Part shown: in pieces, positions 10,467-21,371 of the stretch
Numbering within the stretch: the stretch's first letter is position 1
Layout: each line of letters starts with the position of its first letter
From: Notolepis coatsorum
Taxonomy: Eukaryota > Chordata > Actinopteri > Aulopiformes > Paralepididae
Assembly (NCBI GenBank): GCA_963971535.1
Contig: OZ020594.1
Coordinates: 117,463,127 to 117,527,126 of the forward strand
Direction: 5' to 3'
Length of the DNA stretch: 64,000 nucleotides
Notes under the pieces: generated by a model
Seen by the model: only the letters and a program-made list of their open reading frames with translations
Told to the model about the DNA's origin: nothing
The model's database searches: none
Position numbers and translations under genes: made by a program

Positions 10467-13393
10467 CTTTGATAGAAAAACATTTGCAGTTTGGGTATGT
10501 ATTTGTGAGTACAAAGTGCTGGCATGTTGCATTACGTTTTTACTGGGTATATGGGTATCGCATCTTAGACTAGGTGTCTAGTAGTGAATCAAAAAATGTG
10601 TCACTTTCCACCTTTATATTATTATATTATATTATATATATTGTACTGTTGTCAGAATTCAGCCTAGCTCAGTCATGCATAACATGGTTAACATCTTTAG
10701 AAACTTACTTTAATTTCCTCAGGGGAATAAATCTTCCCCCCCCTGGTACTGGTGTACCCACTTGTAGAAGGTGTTTGTAGAGATGGGTCCTCCATCTCTG
10801 ACTCCATGATGCCGGCCAGCACCCCATGAGCAGACACTGAATTTACGTCCCAATCCGCCAATCTGTTTGGAAAATCCTCCATCTCTGACTCCATGATGCC
10901 GGCCAGCAACCCATGAGCAGACACTGAATTCACGTCCCGATCCGCCAATCTGTTTGGAAAATCATCACAGAGGACCATTAATAATAATAATAATAATGGC
11001 TTGGATTTATATAGCGCTCTTCATGACACCCAGAGCGCTTCACAGAGTCCATTATTCATTCATACAGTCATACCGGTGGTGGTAAGCTACAATTGTAGCC
11101 AGAGCTGCCCTGAGGCAGACTGACGGAAGCGTGGCGAACAATCATCCTCTACGGCCCCTCCGACCACCACCAACATTCATTCACATGCATACACATTCAT
11201 ATGAGGCAATGTGGGTTAAGTGTCTTGCCCAGGGACACAATGGCAATTGGAGGGACATGGGCTTGAGCGGGATTCAAACCACCAACCCTTCGATCATTGG
11301 ACGACCCGCTCTACCTCTGAGCCATAGCCGCCCCACTTATTAAAGGATAAGTTCAGCGAATAACACTTGAAGCCCCATTTGTAGAGTCCCACACACGTTT
11401 CTATGATGTACAGGTCAAAATGTATTTAGGACGACCACTAATTAATTAAAATAGGATAAACATGCATTTCAGACTCAGGAATGGCATGATGTGATCTTAC
11501 CAAGCCCAGGATGCTCTCCTGTCAACGGTGGGCTAATCGGCATACGGATGTTGAAGCAATTAGCTAAAATCAGCTGTTGCGCAACACTCTAAAAGAAGTC
11601 TGGAGTGGTGGTCCCCCAAAAAATCTGACCTGTACATCATAGAAACATGCATGGGACTCTACAAATGGGGCTTCAAGTGTTATTTGCTGAACTTATCCTT
11701 TAAATATAAAAAAAAAAACAGATAAAGCCAGAAAACTATAACCTGTAATAACTTCCAATAACGTGCATTACCGGTATGTTTTTGATGCCGTCTCAACGCG
11801 GTGCACCATTAAGTCAGCTAGCTGACCCTTCATCATGGGCACTTTTTCATGGACTTGTGTGACAGCACTCTTCCTCATCAGCGTCGTGGTGATGGTTGTG
11901 GAGATCCCAGCCTTACTCCAGGCAGCCTGGATAGCATGGCAAACCTGGCTGGACTCCAGCGCCTTGCTGCTCCAGGAAAGGAACACATTGCCATCGTTTG
12001 TTGGCCGGCAGTGAGCAATATAGCTCGACAGTTGGCTGTACAATTTTGGACTGGCTATCACCTTTGCTGGGCCACTATGCCACGCTGTTTTGTGCTTCTT
12101 CACTGATATGATGAAGGATCCTTCCAGTAGCCTGGCCTTGTTCACCTCCTCCACCAACATTGTTGTCATTACACAAGCCCTGCTGGCATTGTCGATCACC
12201 AGACGGGTCATCAGGAAGTCGCGCATCAGCACAAACGCGTGTTGAAGGAGAGGTGTTGCCGGTAGTTGTTCCAATAGTCTTTCAGCCTCCTTTGAAGCCT
12301 CGCTCGTCAGGAACCTCTCGACCATATCGGGTGTGATGAGCTTCTCAATGTCGTCGCTCCTTTTCTCCAGGACTCTTTTGTTCGACTCCTTCCTGTAGGC
12401 CGATATCCACCTGCCTACCGCTTCAAAGCATTTCCTGGTATTTTCTGCATCGGGGCCATTGCTATATAAGTGGTATTGCAGCCAGTGCCGGATACTAGAC
12501 AGGTAGGACTTGATCGTGGCTGGCTGGAATTTCTTCTCCTTCACGTAAGTCCCGATGAACTTCATCTGCAGCAGACCTATGTCCAGCACAGTTTCAGGTC
12601 GTCCATTCACCGGATCAACTTCCTCCACCACCTGTTGAAACTGCCTTTTGATCCGTTTGACGCTTTTTTTATCCTTCAGCCCCCCGTATGGCGAGGCCAA
12701 CCAGTCCTCGAACTGCCCCAGGTTGATCTTACTATGGTACTGCTGCTTACGGGCTATCTTTGGTAGCTGTAGGTACTCTTGTGAACCTCTCTTGATCTTA
12801 TGGGCCTTCATCAAATGTTGTGGCAGTTGTTTAACTTCCTTCTTACAGCCTTTAACCGGGCAGGGATGTACCCTATGGAAGTCTTTCCATTTAGGCTTGG
12901 TCACCCTGGCCTTGACAGACCTCCGCCCAAATTGGTCTGTGGATTTGGCAGCTGCCTCTTTTGACCATTTATGAGCTTGGCACAGATGGCGTGGCACATG
13001 AACTATCTCTGCATAGCAGCCTTCTACTGGGCATTTCTTTTTTGGTCTTTCTCTTTCAGTCTTCACTTTTTTTTTGTTTCCTAATTCTTCTGCTACCTGT
13101 GCAGCTGACACTTTCCTTTTTATTTGCTGGCATTTAGCTTGAACTTTCTCCTGCTCCTCCTCCTCTTCTTCCTCCTTGTCTCCCTCTTCTCTCTCTCCTT
13201 CCTCTTCTCCATCCTCTCTCTCCTCCTCTCCCTCTTCTTCTCTCTCCTCTTCCTCCTCTTCTCTCGCCTCTCTCTCCTCTTCTTCCACCAGGTCCACCTC
13301 AGACTCGCTTGAATCCCAACTGCACGACTTGGGGTCAAACAAGTCGTCACTCCATGCCATGCTTTCTAGTTCTGAGCTGGAATGATCCTCCAT
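10245..13393 (-). CDS. Crypton-like zinc-finger/tyrosine-recombinase protein, three exons
   Basis: Exons are 13398-11772, then 10949-10709 or 10862-10709, then 10466-10245, all with AG/GT borders. The phases join exactly: ..KTY-R-LADRD.., then ..SPEEIK-VLTS... The ATG at 13393 lies just inside an acceptor (ctctccacag), so a 5' exon probably exists upstream. Predicted length is 665 or 694 residues. Residues 37-82 are acidic. Two C-x4-C-x9-H-x4-H fingers lie at C121/C126/H136/H141 and C178/C183/H193/H198. A helical core-binding part lies at about 265-345. Catalytic-type residues are R405 (NASRAC), K435 (KHKTA), R507 (LMRKSAV), H531 and Y540 (H-x8-Y). The end is an HSRIKYER-type helical domain. 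The exon-A frame is fully open, unlike all neighbours. It may be a domesticated recombinase or a recent Crypton. DNA binding is inferred; activity is unknown. Confidence 0.8.
10709..10949 (-). other. exon B with an in-frame 87-bp tandem duplication
   Basis: Two 87-base copies lie in tandem. Each contains the acceptor 'ttttccaaacag' and then codons for LADxDVNSVSAHGxLAGI and ESEMED. The exon can therefore start at 10949 or 10862, changing the protein by 29 residues without a frame change. The donor is GTAAGT (10708-10703) after the codon for lysine in PEEIK. The sequence LADRDVNSVSAHG is what is expected to follow the tyrosine in this recombinase family. Confidence 0.72.
10980..11337 (-). mobile_element. 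tRNA-derived SINE (family 2) in an intron
   Basis: Read on the minus strand it begins GGGGCGGCTATGGCTCAGAG (A-box TGGCTCAGAGG), has a B-box GGTTTGAATCC at about 11275, and carries the 'cctgggcaagacacttaa' phrase common in fish SINEs. It ends 'gcgctatataaatcc' plus (ATT)n at 10980. The tail resembles those of the LINEs at 8880 and 63930, which presumably mobilise it. It lies in the intron between exons A and B. Confidence 0.88.
11340..11703. mobile_element. TTAA-flanked MITE in an intron
   Basis: Inverted ends of about 50 bases (TTAAAGGATAAGTTCAGC and its complement) are bounded by TTAA at 11340-11343 and 11700-11703. A TTAA duplication is the mark of piggyBac- or Kolobok-type transposases. 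There is no coding capacity. It lies in the same intron as the SINE next to it. Confidence 0.88.
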
Positions 13394-13398
13394 GATTT
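11772..13398 (-). other. exon A of the recombinase-like gene
   Basis: Acceptor AG at 13400-13399 follows a pyrimidine-rich tract. The donor is GTAATG, beginning at 11771. The exon ends with two bases (CG) of an arginine codon right after the catalytic tyrosine codon TAC (11776-11774). Read without splicing, the frame would stop at once (TAA at 11770-11768), so the donor is needed to keep the conserved segment that follows the tyrosine. Confidence 0.78.
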
Positions 13399-13763
13399 CT
13401 GTGGAGAGCAAAGTACATTGATTAATTAATCAATGTATTAATTAATTCATAATAAATGTATTACAACAGGCAATTTGCATAAACACTGATTTCCAGGTCC
13501 TTCAACCAGGTCCTTCCAACCTTTTTATCAAGGTTATCATAGTGCAAATAATATATTTGACTTCCATTGCTGGCTATCATAGAACATAACTAAATATGCA
13601 GGATGCTGTGTCATATATCTGTAATTCTTTTAATAAAATTCTACTATGGTTTGAGTCATAACTCAGTGGTACTACACTCTTGTCCCTGGTGTAGACAGAT
13701 CATGTGTATGTAAACTAGGATAGATTAAAGAACGGGCCTATATTAATATTTCCCCCTGTAAGA

Positions 13764-15690
13764 CATTGATTGATTGATTGAAAAGTTTATTAACAGATTG
13801 TAGAATGGGTACAGTACAGTACAGCTCAATACATACAATTGTTAAGAGGATGCAGACCTGAGAAAGACTTTCATCTTGTTTCCATCAGGGTCCCCCATTT
13901 TCAATTCATCATATGACACACACGACATACAGATAGACAGTACTGCTACTAGGGATGGGTACCTTTCACATTTGAACCGATACCGGTACCGGTACCTGTG
14001 AATCGATACCGGTACCCAACGGTACCTTTTTTCGGTACTTTAGTCTCAAGAAATTTAATTTACCTACCTCAGTCATAAAAAAAAATCCAAACTTCAAATA
14101 ACTACAATTTCGACAGTTTTCGGCTTGTCATTGCTCCGACTGCTTTGTTGTTGAATCAAGTCAAATCCTAGGTAAGCATATATTGTGCGTGTGAACGTTG
14201 ACATGAAAAGAAAAAAGGAAAAAAGGAAAAAAAAAAAAAGGAAAAAAAAAAATTAATAAAAAAAATTTTTTTTTATCGGTTTCTCACTTGATTCGATACT
14301 CGGTAGTACCGACGTGTTTCGGTTCGGTACCTCAAAAGTACCAAATTCTGTACCCATCCCTAACTGCTACATCTCTACATTTATGACATACCAGATTTGC
14401 AAATACAGTACCGTTTGTGATACTAAAAAAATCCAGAAAAAGAGTGTATATACATTTGACATAGAAACTGTGCATTGGAGGAGGTTGGGTAGGTGGGGTG
14501 GGGCGGTACATTGGAGGTGGGGGGGGGGGTTGGGTAGGGGGGGGGGCACTGTACATTGGAATACTGACATACATTTGACATAGAAACTGTACATTGGAGG
14601 AGGTTGGGTAGGTGGGGTTGGGTGGGGCTGTACATTGGAGGTGGGGGGGGGGGTTGGGTAGGGGGGGGGCACTGTACATTGGAATACTGACAAAGCCATG
14701 CTTGGTCTTTATTGTACAACTGGGTTAGGACATTTGTAGGGGCCAGTTTCGAATTGCAGTCTCCCGTAGGTGTTCTTTGAGAGTGTTTTTGAAGGTGGGT
14801 AGTGATTCACATTCCTTTACAGCTTTGGGTAGGGCGTTCCACATTGATGTGGCATAATTGCGAAACGTGTTTAGTCCCTTGTTTGAGCCGAATCTGGGTT
14901 TTACATGATTTGTGGAGCTCCCTTCTGGTGTTGTGATCGTGGTATTCACTGACCTTTGGGAAGTATTTTGACATGTACATGGGTACCTTGGTCGTGTAGT
15001 GTATCTTGTAGACCAGGCCCATTGCAAGTTGCTGTACTCTGTCGTCTACTCTAAGCCATCCTAGGTTGGCAAAGTGTGCAGGCGTGAGGTGGGTTCTAGG
15101 AGTCAGGTCAAGCAGTAGTCTGACTAGTTTGTTTTGAGATGTTTGTAATTTGGTTTTTAGTGCCTTTGAGGTGCTTTGGTACCATGAGGTGCAAGCATAG
15201 TCGTAGTACCCTTGAATGAGTGCTCCTGCCAGAGTCTTCAGGGTATTCTTGTTTACCAGAGAGGAGATCCGGTACAAGAATCGAGTTTGTTGGTTGACTT
15301 TCTTTTATTACATTGGATGCCATTTTGTCACAGGAAAGATTAGCCTCTAGGATGGAACCCAGGTAGGTAATTTCATCTTTCCTTGTGACAATATTGTCAC
15401 CCACTGTAACTGAGAAGCCGTCGGTCTTGCTGAGTTTGTTATTTGAACCGAAGAGAATGGACTCTGTTTTGCCCATGTGTAATGATAGTTTGTTGTCGGC
15501 GAGCCATATGCAGATTTTGCCTAGTTCCGAGCTGAGGGTTTTTTCAACCTGTAACTTGTTCTTGTCAGAGACCAGCAGGGCTGAGTCGTCCGCAAACAGG
15601 AACAAGTTGCAGTCACAAGCTGACGACATGTCATTTGCATAAATTAGGAACAGTAGTGGTCCTACTGTGTCCTACTGTGTCTTTCAAAGG
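13764..15690 (-). mobile_element. LINE family A, 5'-truncated, with broken RT
   Basis: The minus strand encodes the C-terminal half of a jockey/CR1/L2-like reverse transcriptase. 15629-15300 reads CNLFLFADDSALLVSDKN (catalytic FADD) and EITYLGSILEANLS. Then 15277-14807 reads RISSLVNKNTLKTLAGALIQ and ends near DRVQQLAMGLVY, with the last codons in another frame ([20 protein letters not shown], 15027-14725). At least two frame changes make it a pseudogene. A C-rich 3' UTR with two ~115-base tandem units (14465-14695) follows, then a conserved tail and (CAAT)n at 13764-13784. The 5' end stops near 15690. At least ten fragments of this family are in the window. Confidence 0.88.
13950..14362. mobile_element. 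hAT MITE (TAGGGATGGGTACC ends) in the LINE A 3' UTR
   Basis: The ends TAGGGATGGGTACC and GTACCCATCCCTA are bordered by the octamer ACTGCTAC at 13942-13949 and 14363-14370. The LINE sequence resumes exactly after the duplication, as other LINE A copies (16383-16405) show. A partial relative lies at about 49105-49349. Confidence 0.93.
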
Positions 15691-15769
15691 TTATGGGAGC
15701 GCACATAGGTCTAGGTAAGCGCTGATGTAAGCACATTGAGGTAGGAGTCTCAGGGCTGCGTGGCCATTT

Positions 15770-15862
15770 GGCCTAACAAAAATAATGGTTGGTTTCAGGT
15801 TGCCGACCGACCCTGCCGATGTAGGTGCGACCCAATATATTTTATGAGTTTTTAAAAAAAAA

Positions 15863-15907
<45 letters not shown>

Positions 15908-16141
15908 AAGAATAAAGTTTCATAGAAATCTTAGTCAAACATTTAGTATTATGGATATTAAACATGCTGGCAGAGTACATGCATCCATGTTGTTGTGAAC
16001 ATTTTAATTAAATAAAGAAATTCCCTATCCATAGTCGCCGTGGGAAAGAATAAAATAAAAAAATAAAATAAAATAAATTCCCTACCTACCCATGGCCAAA
16101 CTGACAACCAACCTGAAACCAACTATTATTTTTGTTAGGCC
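15770..16141. mobile_element. MITE with GGCCTAAC ends
   Basis: Inverted ends of about 30 bases begin GGCCTAACAAAAATAATGG, and the complement ends at 16141. The middle holds a 44-base A-run region (15861-15904). Flanks offer TTT on both sides as a possible short duplication. Superfamily is not certain (Harbinger-like would fit a 3-bp duplication). Confidence 0.75.
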
Positions 16142-16282
16142 TTTACAGACCTGTGTTGGTGTAAAACAGTGAATATAGCTCTGCCTGAATTGATTTCTTA
16201 ATATGTTTGGGGGTAATTTGTTATAATAAATGTCCACGGCGGGATGGCACACTTGGATAGGTAACACGCGCCAGCCATAGCT

Positions 16283-16580
16283 AATGTACAGTTTCTACGC
16301 CAAATGTATATACACTCCTTTTCTGGACACTTTTGTATCACAAACAGTACTGTATTTGCAAATCTGATATGTCATAAATGTATAGATGTAGCAGTACTGT
16401 CTATCTGTATGTCATGTATGTCATATATGTTATGATGAATTGAAAATGGGGGACCCTGGTGGAAACAAGACGAAAGTCTTTCTCTGGTCTGCATCCCCTT
16501 AACAATTGTATGTATTGAGATGTACTGTACTGTACCCATTCTGCAATCTGTTAATAAACTTTTCAATCAATCAATCAATC
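16283..16580 (+). mobile_element. LINE family A 3' tail
   Basis: Copy of the LINE A 3' UTR from 'aatgtacagtttctacg' to (CAAT)n at 16564-16580, on the plus strand, without coding sequence. Confidence 0.88.
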
Positions 16581-17428
16581 AGCTTGGACTAGTTTGTTGG
16601 TAAATATGAGCATTATGTGTTCAATTAATAATAATAATAACTCTCATTATACTTGGGCCTATATTCCCACATCAGATACAAAAAAATCATACCCATTTCA
16701 GTGTAATAACACAAATGTAACATAAAAAGAACAATGTTATGAACATAATGAGATGAGCAAAACGTCTAGCTAGCTACTGTATGTAGCCTACTGTAGCTAA
16801 AATCCCATAGCTAGCTAGCTTGCTGTACCATAGATCGACAGCTCAGCATGTTTTAGAAAAATTATTTCACCATTATAAAACGTTTTTTGGTTGCATTAAT
16901 ATGTTAAGTAAAGTCTTAGATGATATAATATGTCGAAGATTATATCTTACCTTGGGAAACTCAGATGAAAATAGTTCTAGCTAAGTCAGAGCTGAATTTT
17001 CTTGTTCTCTCTGTTTTGCAACTTCCTTGTAGGAGACACCCAGTGGCTGTTTTTTGCATAGCATGCTTGGTAGAGATGGCTCAAATAGGTAAAATCAAAA
17101 CTTCTTTCAATGAGAAATAGTCACTCAAAATGTGCTCTACCAAATGGTTGAGCAGGAAATTAAATGGATGAAAGAAGATGTTCATGCAATGGTGGTTGAG
17201 CAAAGTAGATGGTGCCAGAGACCCTTGGCATGTCTGTTTCTCTGATGGTATTGATTGTTACAAAATCATAACAAACCATCACAGCCAGCATGGCAAAGGC
17301 CCTCTCAAACGTTTAAATGGCCATGCCATACCATACCTGCCAGGACCATGCAGAATCACGGTGGTAGCTAGTTGACAGTGAATGTATGACCCTGTTCATG
17401 TTAATAAACAGGGATGCCTGGTGGTTTC
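16581..17428. other. no gene or element recognised
   Basis: AT-rich sequence with short CTAG-rich runs near 16770-16830. Short open frames (17178-17375) lack motifs. Possibly intron or intergenic sequence. Confidence 0.4.
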
Positions 17429-18203
17429 TAGGGGTGGGAATCATCAGTTTAATCACGATACGATACGATATCGATTCTTTGGACAACGATACGATATTTG
17501 CCGATATCACAAAGTCTGCCACGATACGATACGATTCAATTCAGGTGCCTGCGATCGATATGAGGCGATATTATGTGCCCATTTAACACAATCAGTCACA
17601 TTTAGATCAACTAAAAAAAGGCTACGGAAATATCAATTGATGTATTTATTTTTGAGCTCTTCCAGACATTTAAATGAAAAACAATCTATTGTTTTTAATA
17701 CAAATAGACCTCCTGTTCACTTTTGTTTTTATATATTGAGCTTTAACACACACAGACACACACAGACACACACACACACAGTCCCCCACCCCTCCTCCTT
17801 CCAAGTCCCCTCTCTCCTCTCCTGTTCTCTCTCACGGTTAGCTGCTTAGCTTTTAAGCAGCCAACGCGACGTTCATTTAGATATTTAACGCGACGTTGGC
17901 ATAAAGGAATGGCGACGATGCAACGCCTGTTATATGCATTTGACCCGTTGCGGGGAAAAAACTGCACAGACTTATATCGGCTAGCAAAATAGACGCTCTG
18001 TAGTGCTTTACAGCAGACGCAAACACTGCTGTAATGTCTACACGGAGTTTCACAATACTGGGCGCCGGCGGATATGACTCGCGGGGATTTTCAAAATAAG
18101 AGTATCGCAATATGAATCGATCTTTTTACGTTGCGTCGATCCTATTTGATTATTGATAATAGATCGATATATCGATCTGGATCGATGTATTGTCCCACCC
18201 CTA
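17429..18203. mobile_element. hAT MITE (TAGGGGTGGGAATCA ends)
   Basis: Ends TAGGGGTGGGAATCA and GTCCCACCCCTA are flanked by the octamer GTGGTTTC at 17421-17428 and 18204-18211. The subterminal parts are full of 'cgatacgatatcgat' words. A CA-rich microsatellite lies at 17748-17780. No transposase frame. Confidence 0.93.
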
Positions 18204-18479
18204 GTGGTTTCATGCATTCACTAGAAAGGTCCTAGTTGAATCAGTCAATAATGTCTTTACTGATGTAGGCTTCATGAAAATGAGTAAATTACAACTTGTT
18301 CTCAGCTGCTGCTGGGATTCAAGCTAGGGACACAATGTGTCACATGGATAAGGGTCTCTCATGTTTGAAAACATACATAACACAAGGAAAACCCCAATAC
18401 ATCGCCTATAATTCATCTTTTGTGTATGTGTTTTGCTTTATAATATAATATGCTTTGAAAAGTTGTTTCTACGTTAGTC

Positions 18480-18765
18480 TACTTCTCTATGACGTACATC
18501 ATAAGACAGAAGTCAGACTGCTGAATGACTGATCATTGAACTGTCCCCCTCATATACACCATGTACTTCACTTCATCTGGAATGTGATTATATGTCTATT
18601 TATGTCGACCTCATATGCACTATGAACTGTGATCAATATGCCACTTTATCAGTCCTGTTACGTGTTACAGTGTCGTGTTATACTACAGTCATGTGTTGAG
18701 CTCCTTTGTAATTTAGTTGTATATGACGTGCAATGACAAAATACATTCTATTCTATATGCTAGCC
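18480..18765 (+). mobile_element. LINE 3' tail ending in (ATTCT)n
   Basis: The stretch ending 'gcaatgacaaaatacattctattctat' has the composition and terminal pentamer repeat of a CR1/L2-type LINE 3' end. No coding part is visible. Confidence 0.5.
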
Positions 18766-18795
18766 TACCCCTGATAATATGATTGCCTAAATTTA

Positions 18796-19015
18796 ATTAA
18801 TTAATTACCGGAATACATAAGTTACTGTGAATACCTATATGGTAATGGTATTCCTGGTAACCTCTCCTTTTCACAAGTAACCGGAATACATATCAATATC
18901 TAAAGTTACCGTGAATACCTATTTAGGTAACCAGGAATACCTATGCATGGTATTCCTGGTACCTCAAGGTATTCTCGGTTACGGGAATACCTTTCTCCAG
19001 TTACCGGGAATGCTT
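18796..19015. repeat. clustered GGTAAC/GAATACC inverted motifs
   Basis: About ten copies of short words of the form GGTAACCAGGAATACC, in both orientations and with variable spacing, fill this interval. Two isolated copies sit at 97-120 and 270-287. Neighbouring inverted copies could form hairpins (for example 18919-18962). Origin unknown. Confidence 0.65.
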
Positions 19016-20123
19016 TACCCCCCCCCCCTCTCTCTCTCTCATTTCTCAATTAAATTAAAATGGGCTTTATTGACATGGGAAACATACATTTAGATTGCCA
19101 AGGCCAAACAAAACAATCAAACAGAGAAAACAAAAGAAATCAGTACATTACAGAAGGAATTTCTTGTATGGTTGACAGTCTTTATGGTGGTTGTATTCTG
19201 TTGGATGTCCTTTTCTTGTCAAAGCAGCTCACAAATCTTGCTGCTGTGTTTGCACATTCTTGTATTTCTCCCAGTAGGTATGGGAGTTTTGAGTTATTGT
19301 CCATGCTTTCAAAGTCTCTTTGGGTGTTTGCAATTTGTGGGAAGTATGTCTCTGATGTCTTGGTATAGTGGACAGGTTGAAGTATATGTCTCTGATGTCT
19401 TGGTATAGTGGGCAGGTTGAAGTATATGTCTCTGATGTCTTGGTATAGTGGACAGTAGGGCTGGGCGATATGACCAAAAACGTTATCGCGATAAAATTAT
19501 ACAATTATTTTCATATAATTCGATATCGATAATTATCGTCGATATAATGTCTGTCAAGTTTAATTAACTTCTTATGCTGCTGCGAATGTCTCAAGTAACG
19601 TTAGCAGTTAGCCGACAAGCGGAGTATCTCATGACAATAAATATGACACTAAAATACTCTCTTCCGCCACAATATATTGAAACGAACTGTATCAGGGTAT
19701 CTGCAGGTTTAGCCCAGTCAGATTTAAGGCTTTTTAAGACTTTTTTAATGCCACTCAGAATTAAATTTAATACCAATTTCACAATAACAAAATGGCAAAA
19801 ATCATGCAACGACACCAATTAGTTTAAGTTTAGGGACACGTTGGTCCAAAGATGTTTATTAAAAAATAACTTGGAAACTTAAAAATCTTGAACTTAAAGG
19901 AGTAACTGGATTGGATGAATTTCAACAAAGGGGTGACCAAACATAAATAGCAAATATAGCTATACAAAATATACCAGGGGCCAAGCAGCAAGTGCAACAG
20001 CCACATTTCCGTCAGAACACATACTACCATAGGACTGATACCTGTAAGAACACATGATTATCACCATAGGACTGATACCTGTCAGAACACATAACTATTA
20101 CCACCCTCCCCAGGGTATCAAAA

Positions 20124-20660
20124 AAGTCAACCAACAAACTAGATTCTTGTGCCGGATCTCCTCTCTGGTAAACAAGAATACCCTGAAGACTCTAACAGGA
20201 GCACTCATTCAAGGGTACTACGACTATGCTTGCACCTCATGGTACCAAAGCACCTCAAAGGCCCTAAAAACAAGATTACAAACATCACAAAACAAACTGG
20301 TCAGACTACTGCTTAACCTCACTCCTAAAACCCACTTTACCCCTGCCCACATTCAAAACCGCTCTTAAAGAGCACCTTACGGGAGGCTGCAATTAGAAAC
20401 TGGGCACCGTAAATGTCCAACGCCCCCCCCCCCCCCCCCAATGTACAGTCTCCTCCCCATCATATGTATATATTTTCTGTTAGGATCTCTGGGTAACAGT
20501 ACTGTATATTTGCATATGTCACAAATGTAACAGTACAGTTACTATGAATTGAAAATGGGGGACCCTGATGTAAACAAGACGAAAGTCTCTCTGGTCTGCA
20601 TCCCCTTAACAATTGTGTGTATTGATCTGTTATCTGTTAATAAAGTTTTTCATTTATTCA
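20124..20660 (+). mobile_element. LINE family A fragment, internally deleted
   Basis: The plus strand encodes RISSLVNKNTLKTLTGALIQ and the following LINE A residues to LLLNLTPKTHFTPAH (frame at 20054-20368), then jumps by deletion to the last codons and 3' UTR and ends at GTTAATAAAG plus ATTC repeats. Confidence 0.88.
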
Positions 20661-20692
20661 TCCAGTCGTTTTGTTTTTGTGGTTTGGTTGAA

Positions 20693-20980
20693 TGAATGAA
20701 AACTTTGTTTAACAGATTGCAGAATGGGTACAATACAGTACGGCTCAATACACACAATTGTTAAGATGATGCAGACCAGAGAAAGACTTTAGTCTTGTTT
20801 ACATCAGGGTCCCCCATTTTCAATTCATAGTGACATTTATGACACTCAACATACATGACATTTATGGCATAGGGACATACAGGTATATAGTACTGTTACA
20901 TTTGTGACATATAAGATATGCAAATATACAGTACTGTTACCCATAGATCCTAACATACATATGATGGGAGGATACTGTAC
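20693..20980 (-). mobile_element. LINE family A 3' tail, opposite orientation
   Basis: Starts with (GAAT)n and 'gaaaactttgtttaacagat' and carries the LINE A 3' UTR in reverse. It faces the copy ending at 20660, only about 30 bases away. Confidence 0.87.
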
Positions 20981-21080
20981 ATTAGGAGGGGGTGGGTGGG
21001 AGGAAAAAATACATAGTGGGTGACTCTCATCGAACATAAACACAAACGTGTCCTTGTTTACATCCGTGAATAGATTATTT

Positions 21081-21371
21081 TCAAGTTAAGACCTCAGCTT
21101 CAAGTGTTGGCGTGGAGCCGCATGTTATCCAGACTTCTGTTGGTGCAGATGTTATAGTCCTACCTGAGATGGCGGGGCCGAAAAGAAATTCGAAATAGTA
21201 GTTTGCAGGCGCCGTTTTTGCAGAGGTACGCTTAGCGCTGCTCAGCATGTGCGACTCGACTGCTCTTTTTTTGTTGTTGCAGCAGGCCTCGTAATGGTCT
21301 TTGACTGGGACCAACCATGGCGCAAACAGTGGATTGTCGAGCCAGTTCTCGTTAAATTGGCACTTTCCCAT
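21081..21371 (-). pseudogene. transposon N-terminal zinc-finger exon remnant
   Basis: The frame begins MGKCQFNENWLDNPLFAPWL and continues VPVKDHYEACC...SHM. This recalls the BED-like N-terminus (MGKC-x-FN-x2-WL...C-x2-C...SHM) found in many fish hAT transposons. The second cysteine pair is degraded and the frame shows no catalytic core. It sits inside the element 19695-21732, so that element is probably a deleted derivative of an autonomous hAT. Confidence 0.6.

Noticed and set aside
14332-14719. Proline-rich minus frames
   Set aside because: C-rich tandem units of the LINE A 3' UTR and part of a MITE; not protein-like.
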